Assembly (NCBI GenBank): GCA_944739405.2 | Contig: OX123182.2 | Span: 16,937,326 to 17,001,325, forward strand | Source of the DNA: Euclidia mi | Taxonomy: Eukaryota; Arthropoda; Insecta; Lepidoptera; Erebidae | DNA length: 64,000 nucleotides | Direction: 5' to 3' | Shown here: piece after piece, positions 9,987 to 19,925 of the stretch | How the letters are laid out: each line of letters opens with the position of its first letter | Numbering within the stretch: position 1 is the first letter of the stretch | Position numbers and translations under genes: made by a program | Notes under the pieces: generated by a model | Told to the model about the DNA's origin: nothing | Database searches by the model: none | Seen by the model: the letters and a program-made list of their open reading frames with translations, nothing else

Positions 9987-11011
9987 ATGGGAACAAAAAC
10001 TTCTTCTTTTCCATACGGCGGCGACGCGGTTCGCAACCCGTCACGTCTCGTTTCCCGCGAGGGCGAAAAGCGGCCTACAGAAAGCAGGTTTGCAACATTG
10101 AATGTTGGAGGAGGAATGAACGGCAAACTGGATGAAGTATGTCAGATGATGGATGATAGAAAGATTGATGTTCTTTGTGTGAATGAAAGAAACCGAAAAG
10201 GGTGTGACACCACCAAGCATGGCGCATATACGGCGTATTGGTCTGGGGTAGATAGTGCCACCAGAGCCTGTAAGGAAGTTGGTGTAATACTGTCTGCGCG
10301 AATGAATGAGTGCGTAAATGAGTTTCAATGTGTAAATGCTAGGCTACTGTGGATGAGAATGACAGTAGGACTTAATCGTCTCTTTATTGTAGGGGTGTAC
10401 GCCCCGGTCAATATAGTTACGGGAAAGTCACAACATGAGCAAGACGAAAGGCAGGAGTTTCGGGAGAGTTTAAGAGAGATTTTGAGGAACTGTAAGGATA
10501 ATGAAAGATTGACCTTTTTAGGGATTTCAATGGATGGGTGGGAGTAAAGCGAGATGGATTTGAAAGGGTGTTAGGTGCATTTGGTGATGAGAGTGTGAAC
10601 CAAAATGGAAAAGCACTGCTTGAGATTAGTTTGGAGTGGACCCATTGTGTGACAAACACCATGTTTGATCATAAAAGGATACATACGTATACGCGAGAGG
10701 CGAAAAATGTTAGAAGAAGTTTGATTGATTTTGTGATAGTAGATGAACGATTGAGAAAGAATGTGTGGGATACAAGAGTATATCGAGGGATCGGCATCCA
10801 CACAGACCACTTCTTGGTGTTGAGCCGGATAAGTGGGCTCTTTAAAGGATGGCGACACCGAGAGCGTAATGAAAATAGGGTCTTGGAAAGAATAAAAGTG
10901 GAAAATCTACAAGAGAAAGATGTGAAATATGAGTATAAAAGAAGATTGATAGCAAGATTTGAGAGTTTCGATGGCATAAATGATTGGTCTATTGCGAAAT
11001 GTGGTCAATGA
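9987..11011 (+). pseudogene. Endonuclease part of RTE-like LINE ORF (frameshifted)
   Basis: Starting at ATG 9987, the peptide resembles an apurinic-type (EEP) endonuclease: TLNVGGGMNG near residues 35-45, DVLCVNERN around 65 in place of the usual TET motif, and IVGVYAPVN at about 145. The frame breaks near 10529, where the conserved GDFN-type motif is spoiled by one missing base; the reading then continues in the next frame from 10538. That second part holds SLIDFVIVDERL and HTDHFLVLSRI, matching the end of the EEP fold (final D/H residues). It runs into the internal deletion just after 10977. The enzyme would have nicked target DNA for target-primed reverse transcription. Confidence 0.75.
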
Positions 11012-12075
11012 ACGGGGTGGACAGCCGCCTCATACGAGCTCTAAAATCTCTTTATGAAGATTCTAGAGATTGTGTGAGGATAAATGGGTCGTACACGGAT
11101 TGGTTTACCATCGAAACAGGTGTTAGACAGGGATGTGTAGCGTCGCCGTGGCTGTTCAACCTCTTCATGGACAGTTGTTTGCAAGATTTGAAAAATAGTG
11201 ACTGTGGATTAAGGATGAATGAGTTACTTGTCAAATGCCTCCTTTATGCTGATGATCAGGTAATACTTGCATCTTCAGCAGAGGAATTGCAGGAGATGTT
11301 AACAATCATGCATGGTGCGTTAGAGAGGAAAGGAATGAAAGTGAATATAAGTAAAACGAAAGTTATGGTTTTTGAAAAGGAGGAATGCGTTACGGCTTGT
11401 AATGTTATGATCGATGGACAGCGAGTGGAACAAGTGAATGAGTTTGTATATTTAGGTACGCTGTTTACAAGAGCTGGTAAGAATGTAGAAGATATTGAAA
11501 GAAGAGTTAATGCAGGTAATAGAGTGAATGGAGCTCTGAAGGCGTTTATGAATAGCCAAAACGTGTCCAAAAAGGCACGTTTGGCTGTCTATAGAGGGGT
11601 GTTAGTACCTACTCTTATGTATGGTAGTCATAGTTGGGTGTGGCAGAAGCGTCATGAAAGTTGAATAAAGGCTGTAGAAATGAGAGCACTGCGAAGTATG
11701 TGTGGTGTTTCTTTGACTGACAGAGTAAAGAATTGTGTGATAAGAGAGTGTTGTGGGGTAAAAGAAGATGTAGTGACAAGCATCGATAAAGGTATGCTAA
11801 GATGGTTTGGACACGTGGAGAGGATGCATGACGAAAGACTGACCAAGCAGATATATAAGGCAAGTGTGGAAGGGACAGGACGATGGGGAAGACCTAGGCG
11901 GACGTTCTCTGACCAGATTGGAGACATCCTAAAAACAGGACAGGTTAGAAGCACCCTGAACGGAAGAGCATGCATGAGGAATCTGATGGGAGTGAATGAA
12001 GCAAGAGAGATATGTCAAGATCGTTGCAAATGGCGCTCCGCAGTCTCTGGCTACTCCTCCGGGAAACAGGCGTGA
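10993..12075 (+). pseudogene. Reverse-transcriptase part of RTE-like LINE ORF (truncated, nonsense)
   Basis: The frame opens inside the RT palm at EMWSMNGVD and includes GVRQGCVASPWLFNLFMD (motif B) and LLYADDQVILA (motif C, catalytic YADD) near residues 85-90 of the open part. The region encoding fingers and motif A (the first catalytic Asp) is missing through the internal deletion. A TGA at 11662-11664 replaces an arginine-type codon in the YGSxSWVWQKRHES region; the same frame continues to KQA and a stop at 12075. The C-terminal WFGHVERM and GRPRRTF region is intact. Deletion plus nonsense rule out activity. Confidence 0.82.
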
Positions 12076-12092
12076 GTCTATGTATGTATGTA

Positions 12093-12690
12093 TGTATTGA
12101 AAGAAGCGTTAATGCAGGTGCAGAGTGAATGGAGCTCTGAAGGCGTTTATGAATAGCCAAAACGTGTCCGAAAAGGCACGTTTGGCTGTGCATAGAGGGG
12201 TATTAGTGCCTACCCTTTTGTACGGTAGTGAAAGTTGGGTATGGCAGAAGAGATTTGAAAGTAGAATAAATGCTGTAGAAATGAGAGGACTGAGAAGTAT
12301 GTGTGGTGTATCTTTGACCGACAGAGTAAAGAATTGTGTGATAAGAGAGTGTTGTGGGGTAAAAGAAGATGTAGTGACAAGCATTGAGAAAGGCATGTTA
12401 AGATTGTTTGGGCACATGGAGAGGATGGATGACGATAGACTGACAAAGAAGATATATAAGGCAAATGTGAATGGGACAGGACAAAGGGGAAGACCTAGGC
12501 GGACGTTCTCTGACCAGATTGCAGACATTCTGAAAAAAGGACAAGTCAGAAGTACCCTTAACAGAAGAGCATGCATGAGAAACTTGATGAGAGTGACTGA
12601 AGCAAGAGAGGTATGTCAGGATCGTTGCAAATGGCGTTCCGTAGTCTCTGCCTACCCCTCCGGGAAACAGGCGTGAGTCTATGTATGTAT
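12093..12690 (+). mobile_element. Second, 5'-truncated RTE-like LINE copy
   Basis: Directly behind the TATG tail of the first copy the sequence re-enters the same family, at the region matching about 11500 of the first copy, and reads to an identical end (KQA stop at 12676, then TGAGTCTATGTATGTATG). A 1-nt difference near 12118 shifts the first codons; from 12125 one frame is open for 183 codons with WVWQKR, CGVSLTDR, GRPRRTF and PSGKQA. It is similar to but clearly distinct from its neighbour. Head-to-tail placement suggests insertion into the tail of the first copy, or a tandem product of one event. Confidence 0.85.
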
Positions 12691-13107
12691 GAATTCTCGA
12701 ATATTCACCTATTTATTCACTTAGTTTCCCCAATATTTTATACTGAAGCAACTTTCAAGAATATAATATTCAGTGTTCAGTTTTAATAAAGTCACTTAAT
12801 TACGTACGAGGCTGCGGCACACAGAGGGTTAAAATTCGCCAGGTTGCCACTTTATAATAATGTGGAATGTTGAATAAATAAAAAGTTATGTAGGTACTCC
12901 TACAGTGTGATAGTTTCTACAAGAAATTATTTTTTTCATCAACTTTATTATTTTTTATAAATCTCTTTGAAAATTACAACATTGTTGTCTGGTCAGAGGA
13001 AAGTTGGTACCTACTTCTTTTGCCTATATTTAGTTAATTCATTATTTTTACTTGTTTTATTTTAAGAAGACTTTCAGACTAACACAAATGAAGAATTTAT
13101 ACATTCA

Positions 13108-13853
13108 TACATACATACATAAACTCACGCCTTTTTCCCGTCGGGGTAGGCAGAGACAACGGAACGCCACTTGCATCTATCCTTACAAACCTCACGCGCT
13201 TCCTCTACATTCATTACTCTGTTCATACATGCTCGCCGGTTCCGGGTGCTTAGGACCTTTCCGTTTTTCAGAACGTCACCAATTTGGTCGACGAATGTCC
13301 TACGAGGTCGGCCGCGACCGGCTTGCCCATACACGTTAGCCTCATATATTTGGTGCGTCATTCTTTCTACACTCATTCGCTCCACGTGCCCAAACCATTT
13401 CAGCATTCATTTCTCAATCCTTGTCACGACATCTTCTTTCAGGCCATATCGCTCTCGTATTACTGCATTCGGCATTCTATCAATCAGTCTTACCCCACAC
13501 ATACTACGCAGTGACCGCATCTCAACTGCGTTAATTCTGCTTTCATGCTTTTTCTGCCACACCCAACACTCACTACCGTACATCAACGTGGGCACAAGCA
13601 CTCCATTATGAACCGCCAGTCGCGCCTATTTTGGCACATTCTGGCCGTTCATAAAGGCACGCAGCGCTCCATTTACACAGTTTCCCGCAGTCACTCTCCT
13701 TTCAATATCTCCTTCACATCTCTTCTCTTGTAAACATGCTACCCAAATATACAAATCCTGTCACTTGTTCAATGTTTTCTTCTCCAATCGCAATATTACA
13801 CTCAATCACATTTTCATCCTTCTCAAACACCATCACTTTCGTCTTTTTTGCAC
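13108..13853 (-). mobile_element. 5'-truncated RTE-like LINE copy with 13-bp target-site duplication
   Basis: Absent from unit B. The direct repeat ATTTATACATTCA flanks it (13095-13107 and 13854-13866), and unit B has a single related target at about 38092-38107. On the minus strand the coding remnant reads from KTKVMVFEKDEN (5'-truncated within RT, after the YADD motif) through YLGSMFTRE, YGSECWVWQKKHES, CGVRLIDRMP, WFGHVERM and GRPRRTF to DGKKA, then GGCGTGAGTTTATGTATG repeats. A TGA near 13405 interrupts it, and small indels lie in the 13620-13740 part. It is a different subfamily from 9.6-12.7 kb but matches the fragment at 58982-59223. Confidence 0.9.
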
Positions 13854-14188
13854 ATTTATACATTCACTGTACTTCATACTGCGTATCTAGACTCGGTAGT
13901 CGGCGTTCTTTAGTTGTTCATAGTGATCCTTGTCTCATGTCTATCATCCAACCATTGGATTGATTTGTAGCTCTGGATGGCTTGTTCTTCAAAGATCACA
14001 GTGGTATCATACAAAATTATTTAGTGGGTCTTAGTCGCGTAAAATTTACTCATTTGAGGTGTAAATACCTATTTGTACAGTGGTAGTTGAACCCCGCGCA
14101 TTCACAACTACAAGCTAACGGATTATCTTTGTAATCGAAGTTCATTCATCATTAGTGAAGATCAGTTTAATTTCATAGAATTAAAAAA

Positions 14189-14552
14189 CTACTGCCTCCG
14201 TGGTCCAGTGGATAGCGTATGCGACTGCTGATCGGAGGTCCCGGGTTCGATTCCCGGGTCAGGCAAAAGTGTTACTGGATTTTTCCGAATACTCAGTAGC
14301 AGCCCGGAGTCTGGTAATGTGCCCGGTAACGGCAATAGGCCTTAGGCATTAAGTCCGCCTATACATATATCTCTATAGTGTATGTATGAAGATTAATAAT
14401 AAAAAATAAAAAATATGATGATGTGCCCGGTAACGGCAATAGGCTCGCCCCCTATTACGTGGTACCAAAAAATTCATGGCGAAATGTGGGTGTAATATTT
14501 ACACCTCTGCCTACCCCTTCGGGGATACAGGCGTGAGACTATAAAAAAACAA
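14189..14552 (+). mobile_element. SINE-B copy 2, with intact A and B boxes and a nested insertion
   Basis: Head TCCGTGGTCCAGTGGATAG and GGTTCGATTCCCGGGT (B box) are intact; the body is as in other copies and ends CTTCGGGGATACAGGCGTG. AGAATTAAAAAA flanks it (14177-14188 and 14553-14564). Unit B lacks the element at the matching place near 38380. The body is interrupted by an 80-bp LINE tail (14341-14420). Confidence 0.92.
14341..14420 (+). mobile_element. LINE 3' tail nested in SINE-B, 23-24-bp target-site duplication
   Basis: Between two copies of the SINE-B stretch GTGCCCGGTAACGGCAATAG (14317-14340 and 14421-14444) lies CTTAGGCATTAAGTCCGCCT and an A-rich end AATAATAAAAAATAAAAAAT. The GGCATTAAGTCCGCC motif is the 3' UTR end of a common lepidopteran LINE and recurs inverted in both duplication units near 36740 and 59330. 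Extreme 5' truncation. Confidence 0.85.
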
Positions 14553-14564
14553 AGAATTAAAAAA

Positions 14565-16031
14565 AGTCATAGAATAAAAAAAAGTAAATGTTTCACAGAT
14601 TTCCTGTTAAGTGTTAAATCTTCAGTAACCGATTTAGAGAGGGTTCTGATAAATGCCTTTCAATTTTTGATTCTTAAAAGTGAACTGTATAAAAATTAGA
14701 TTTTATTTGCTTTAAGAAAATCTTCTGCATCCTAAATATATTTGTGCCCGCTTCTGGTTAAGAAAGGTTTTACATTGAATTCTGATAAATGCTTTTCTAT
14801 TTACGTCGTGATTCCTTAAAGTAAAAGATATAAAATAAGTTTTTATTTTCTTTATGAAAATTTACTTTTCCTAGATATACTTTTTCGGGTAAAGTGCATG
14901 TAAGATGGTTTAAACCAATTCCGCTGAAGGAATAGAACCGCTGCCTCTTTGCTCTGCAGTTTCTGCGAACCGAGAGTTCTTAAGCTCCTCTTAGGATAAA
15001 GATTACCGTTTGAAAACTACTCCACAGAACTACACAACAAAATGAGCTCCTAAGGTGGATCTTCGAGATAAGATGCTCTTTCGAAACCGTTCCAGATTTA
15101 CCGTCGGATTCAATATCCGAACTATCAATGGATTCGGAGATTAGAGATGCATATTTGATCGATGATTTTTATTTTAAAATACGTTATCGGAGTCCTCTTT
15201 GTTCTCAACTATGTTTCCATAATTTCGGCCAAAACAAAGTGGTAATAATATGATCGCTCGAAAAGTATTAAATTCGTTACATAATAGTGCTTCAGGCTTA
15301 CTCGACCCAATGTGGCTCAAATATTTGCCTCCGCGTCTCCTACAGCAGGTCAACGGATTATGACTCTCGCTTTCATTTTGCAGATATCGATTTTTAATAT
15401 CTGCAGGATGCAAAGATCCAGCTTTATGTTTACATTTTTATGGTTTCAAATAAAATTGTAAATGGTGAACGGAATGAAAATGGTAAAGTGAATATATAAC
15501 TTACCAATATTCGCGAATTTATATTCATACTTGCGTAAGGGGTTTAACTGTTTAATTATTATATGGAACGAGAAGGCTGCCGTCCATACGAAAAGTGCAA
15601 TAAGTAGGTCAAACCTGATTTCGAGAAAAACGCGGGTAAAGATTTTATTTTTGTTTTGTTTGTATCTCCATCACTATACAAGGTATCGGATTGAAACTTT
15701 TACTACATGATGTATAACAATGTAGAGAATATTATGTGATACTTAATGTTTGTTACCACATATAATCTCGATATAAGTCAGAAATGTCACTGTGCCCGTC
15801 GTAGACGGACGTGTTGTTGGTTGCCGCTGTAGAATACTAGATTTTTTACAAAGTTACACTTTTCAAATCTCAACCTTATTCACAATTAATAGTGCACATT
15901 ATCATTTGGATTGCTTGTTTATTACCTGTTTACCTCGTGCCAACGTCAAATACGTCACTCGGCAGTTGTCGTCACAAATCGGCATCGGCTCGCAGATTAC
16001 ACGGATCATTAGTAAACGGAAGCGACAAATT
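14565..16031. other. Unit A backbone, then the start of the A-only block
   Basis: 14565-15565 is backbone shared with 38387-39432. 15566-16031 has no counterpart in unit B and leads into LINE ORF1. The frame of ORF1 is open upstream to about 15792, but only without an ATG, so that part is probably 5' UTR. Confidence 0.5.
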
Positions 16032-17009
16032 ATGATGCATTCACCACCTAAACGCTCCGATTCAGACTCGAACATAAACTTAATGAATGCTACGCAACGG
16101 AAACGCAAACATGGGGATGAATATGTGCATTCATTTAAAGAGTTTACGGATAACATAACATCTAAGTTGGAGCAATGGAAGACCGATATTTATGCGGAAG
16201 TAAGTAAAATCACTAACAACCTGACTGGTGTAAAAGAGGACTTATTAAAGATACAAGAAGCGTCTCAGGAACTAAAAACTGAAATGAATGGCATTCGTGA
16301 GGCCTATACGGAGATGAAAAAAATAACACAGGATATAATAAGGGAACACGTCGACATGAAGGCTGATATGGAGACAATTAAAACATCCTTACAGTTTCAA
16401 TCCGCTCAATACGATGATTTCAATACTAAAGTTAAGACCGTCTCCCAAGATATTAACAAAATTACTATTTTAGAAGAAAAAGTTACCAAGTTACAGGCAG
16501 ACACTAGATTAATAAAAACGCAGATGAACTTGAACGATCAAAGAGACAGGCAAATGAATCTCGAAATTATTGGTATCCCTGAATCAATCAATGAGCAGCC
16601 TACTGAGATTGTAACCATGATAGCTAAAATGACAAACGTGCCCATTACATCCTCTGATGTCATCTATGCTAATAGAATAGCCACCAAAGTTAAAATACAT
16701 GGAAGACCAAGGATACTTATCGCCAAACTGTCATCCAGGCTCCTGAAAGATAACATCATATCTGGAGCGCGCAAGCTCCGCCTTACCACCAAGGAGCTGG
16801 GCATGAGTGGTGAAACAAAACCAATTTATGTCAATGACAACCTGACTCCCTACAACAAGCAACTCCTAAAGAAATGCAAGGAGATAGCCAAGGCCAAAGA
16901 ATACCAATATGTATGGTCAAAAAACGGCTACATCCGTATAAGGAAGAACGATACAAGTCCTATGATCCAAATACTAGACGAAGAGGATTTGAAAACAAAA
17001 ATAATTTAG
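16032..17009 (+). CDS. CR1/Jockey-like LINE ORF1 protein (coiled coil, RNA-binding type)
   Basis: 325 codons from ATG 16032, the first methionine of the open frame (MMHSPPKRSDS). The N-terminus is short, polar and basic. About residues 40-180 are heptad-rich (LEQWKTDIYAEVSKITNNL, LKIQEASQELKTEMNGI), a long coiled coil as in trimeric LINE ORF1 proteins. The C-terminal 120 residues (RQMNLEIIGIPESINEQPTE, then VIYANRIATK, RPRILIAKLSSRLLKDNII, IYVNDNLTPYNKQLLKK) match the conserved fold found in many insect LINE ORF1s, distantly like baculovirus FP-type domains. There is no CCHC knuckle. The frame is intact. Its presumed role is binding LINE RNA as an RNP. Confidence 0.8.
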   Translation: MMHSPPKRSDSDSNINLMNATQRKRKHGDEYVHSFKEFTDNITSKLEQWKTDIYAEVSKITNNLTGVKEDLLKIQEASQELKTEMNGIREAYTEMKKITQDIIREHVDMKADMETIKTSLQFQSAQYDDFNTKVKTVSQDINKITILEEKVTKLQADTRLIKTQMNLNDQRDRQMNLEIIGIPESINEQPTEIVTMIAKMTNVPITSSDVIYANRIATKVKIHGRPRILIAKLSSRLLKDNIISGARKLRLTTKELGMSGETKPIYVNDNLTPYNKQLLKKCKEIAKAKEYQYVWSKNGYIRIRKNDTSPMIQILDEEDLKTKII

Positions 17010-17614
17010 TTTACTTTTCATATTTGTTATATCTCATTTTAAATAACATTATTTATTCTAAATCATATTTCAGTAATTTAAATAGTCTTTGTAAGGTAAG
17101 TGTAAAAGCTGAACGTATTATTGATGCCGCTTCTTGTCAATCTTATTCAATGTCACATGATTTGCAAAATAATAACGATCATTGTCGGTATCTCAATAAA
17201 TATGGAAAATCTCATAAACAATTGGTTATAAAATACATTTATTACGTGTCGAACATGTTTGTGATAATCGCTTGCATAAAAATACGACATTGTTTTGTCT
17301 CAGCTAGTTTATATTGTATTACATTTTTATTGAATGTGTACGATGTAATAGTGATATGCGTGGATATTCTAATACCTAGCTGCGAAACAAATAGGGTATA
17401 TACTACCATTGGTATTAATAGCATAGTGCTTTGTTTTTCTAGTGTCGGCGTTATTATAAGTATGATGTCTGAGTTTATCTTTTTTCCTATGCATGCGGGT
17501 GAATGTACAAATGTACTAAGTATTTTGCCGTATACCGTCTCGCGCCCTGTTATGTACCCAGTAAGGAGTGCTGTGACTGTAATAATTATTCTTGTTATTA
17601 ATACCTACTTGTAA
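16874..17614 (+). CDS. Hydrophobic reading frame between LINE ORF1 and ORF2, ending in TAATG
   Basis: This frame overlaps the last 136 nt of ORF1 (offset by one) and stays open for about 200 codons beyond it, through very AT-rich sequence where stops should be frequent. Its TAA (17612-17614) shares bases with the ORF2 ATG as TAATG. UAAUG coupling is known from the lepidopteran LINE SART1. The peptide has hydrophobic runs (FVIIACIKI, YCITFLLNVYDVIVICVDIL, VTVIIILVI) and several cysteines, and no domain I know. The first ATG is at 16874 inside ORF1. It may be entered by frameshift from ORF1 or by reinitiation, or be an accidental open frame. Confidence 0.35.
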   Translation: MQGDSQGQRIPICMVKKRLHPYKEERYKSYDPNTRRRGFENKNNLVYFSYLLYLILNNIIYSKSYFSNLNSLCKVSVKAERIIDAASCQSYSMSHDLQNNNDHCRYLNKYGKSHKQLVIKYIYYVSNMFVIIACIKIRHCFVSASLYCITFLLNVYDVIVICVDILIPSCETNRVYTTIGINSIVLCFSSVGVIISMMSEFIFFPMHAGECTNVLSILPYTVSRPVMYPVRSAVTVIIILVINTYL

Positions 17615-19925
17615 TGGCGAAGCCAAACGTAAATATTTTCTACCAAAACGCTCGCGGACTGAGGACCAAGTGTTCGGAATTTATGTGTAACGTTTTGTGT
17701 TGTGATTACGACATAATAGTGATAACGGAGACGTGGCTTCATGAGGGCATATTTGACCGGGAGTTCTGTGATGACAGGTATGTTGTATTTCGACAGGACC
17801 GTGATCTTACAACTTGCAATAAGAAAACAGGCGGGGGCGTAATGATATTAGTAAAACACGAGTTTTCTGCTGTGCGTACGGAGTGTCATGCACTGCCGCC
17901 TTCCGAAATGATTACCGTCACCATTCCTTCGCGTACTCTTTCTACTGCGCCCGATGCAGCCTGTGCAGACCTACATATTAGCGTTGTTTACATTAATTCA
18001 GGGACATTAACCATGGATATTAATCATTTAATAACTGAATTGCAAGCGATGATTACATACCGGTACCCTCGGCAAAACTATTTATTACTGGGTGACTTTA
18101 ATTTGCCATGTATTTTGTGGAATAGCGATGGGCCTATTCATAGAAAATACGGAACTATTGAGCTTCAAACTGCTGGTATAAAATTAGTTGAAGAGCTAAG
18201 TATTTTGGGTCTGACTCAATATAATACACAAAAAAATTACGCGGGTAACACTCTGGATCTAACATTTAGTAATCTACCGTTAAAAATTCATCCATCCACT
18301 TTTCCCTTGGTAAAGCTTGACTTGGCTCATCCTGTATTTACTATAGACTTGTGCGATCTCTCAATGTCACCACTTAAAGAAAACGAAACTCCAAGGCGTA
18401 TCTATAGAAAGGGTAATTATGACTCTTTAAATGAATACTTCCATAAAATAAATTGGCAGTCAATTTTTTGTGATAAGAATGTAGAAGATGCTATTAGTGC
18501 TATGTACATTATACTTTACGACGCTATTGACAAACATATTCCACTTAGAAAGAGCCGTGGAGGTAAGGCTATATATCCCATCTGGTATAGTAAAGCACTC
18601 ATTAACATAATTAGCGAGAAAAATAAAGTACATCGCAAATGGAAACGAACCGGTAATAGACGTTATTACGATGAGTTTGCATTGTTAAGGAATAGACAAA
18701 AAACCGTTCAAGCCAACTGCTACGAAAAATATCTGAGTAATATACAAAACTCATTAAAGACTAATGTTAAGGTATTTTGGTCCTACATCAAATCATTACG
18801 AAAGGGTTCTAATTATCCTAAAATGTTATTTTATGGTGACTCTAAATACACTGGAGATAAAGACGTATGTAATGCTTTCAATGACTTTTTTCAGAGTGTG
18901 TTTTGTATGCCGTCAAATTCTTCACCTCCTGTTTTCAATACCGATAGTTATGACGGCATATCCAATATTCAAGTCACAGAAGCAACCGTAGAAAGATTGC
19001 TAAAATCATTGGATGTATCTAAGGGTGCTGGAAGTGACGGCATTCCACCTGTGTTTTGGTCTTCCTGTGCATCTTCTCTAACAAGACCACTTTGTTACAT
19101 TTTTAATACATCTTTGAGTAGTGGTATTTTTCCTTCAATGTGGAAAAAGGCGCTTATAGTTCCCATTCATAAAAAAGGTTCTAAAGCAAATATTGATAAT
19201 TACAGGGGTATATCTATCTTAAATACGGTCGCTAAAGTATTCGAAAAAATCGTTTATAATTCTATTTATTCCACTCTTACAAGAGGTATCACTGCTCAGC
19301 AGCACGGTTTTTTGAAATTTCGGTCTACAATCACTAACTTAACCGTTTTTACAGATTTTGTTTTAACAAATATGGAAGGGGGTGGACAGATTGACGTGAT
19401 TTACACGGATTTTGAAAAAGCCTTCGACCGAGTAAATCACGCCACTTTGTTAAGAAAGCTTTATGAGTTAGGTATTCATGGCGATCTGTTTAGATGGGTA
19501 AAATCATATCTTACGAAAAGGTCGCAAGCTGTAGTTATTGGAGGACATTGTTCAGACTTTGTAGATGTCCCTTCTGGCGTCCCGCAGGGATCCCATTTAG
19601 GCCCACTTTTCTATAACGCTTACCTTTATGACATAGGGAAATATATTAAATATGCAAATTACCTAATGTATGCGGATGATACAAAAATATTTTTTAAAAT
19701 CAATTCGGAACCAGACAGCGTTAAATTACAATCAGATTTGAATAGTTTAGCTAAATTCTATACGGATAATTATATAACAGTTAATGTTAAAAAGTGCCAA
19801 TGTATTACTTTCACACGTAAAAGAACGCCGCTGATGATTGATTATGACTTTAATGGAATTAAAATTGAAAGAACTAGAGTAGTGCGAGATTTAGGTGTAC
19901 TCTTTGATGAAAAAATGCTTCTTAA

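Larger units (their letters stand above)
9638..12092 (+). mobile_element. RTE-like non-LTR retrotransposon, internally deleted
   Basis: The element has a 5' region with two tandem monomers, an endonuclease-like coding part, an RT coding part and a 3' end at GGCGTGAGTC followed by TATG repeats. The C-terminal region (YGSxSWVWQKR, WFGHVERM, GRPRRTF motifs) is typical of RTE-clade elements. It is dead: a 1-nt deletion near 10529, a large internal deletion near 10980 that removes the N-terminal half of RT, and a nonsense codon at 11662-11664. Relatives in the window: 12093-12690 (plus), 13108-13853 (minus), 58982-59223 (plus). The 5' boundary is inferred from the first monomer. Confidence 0.8.
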
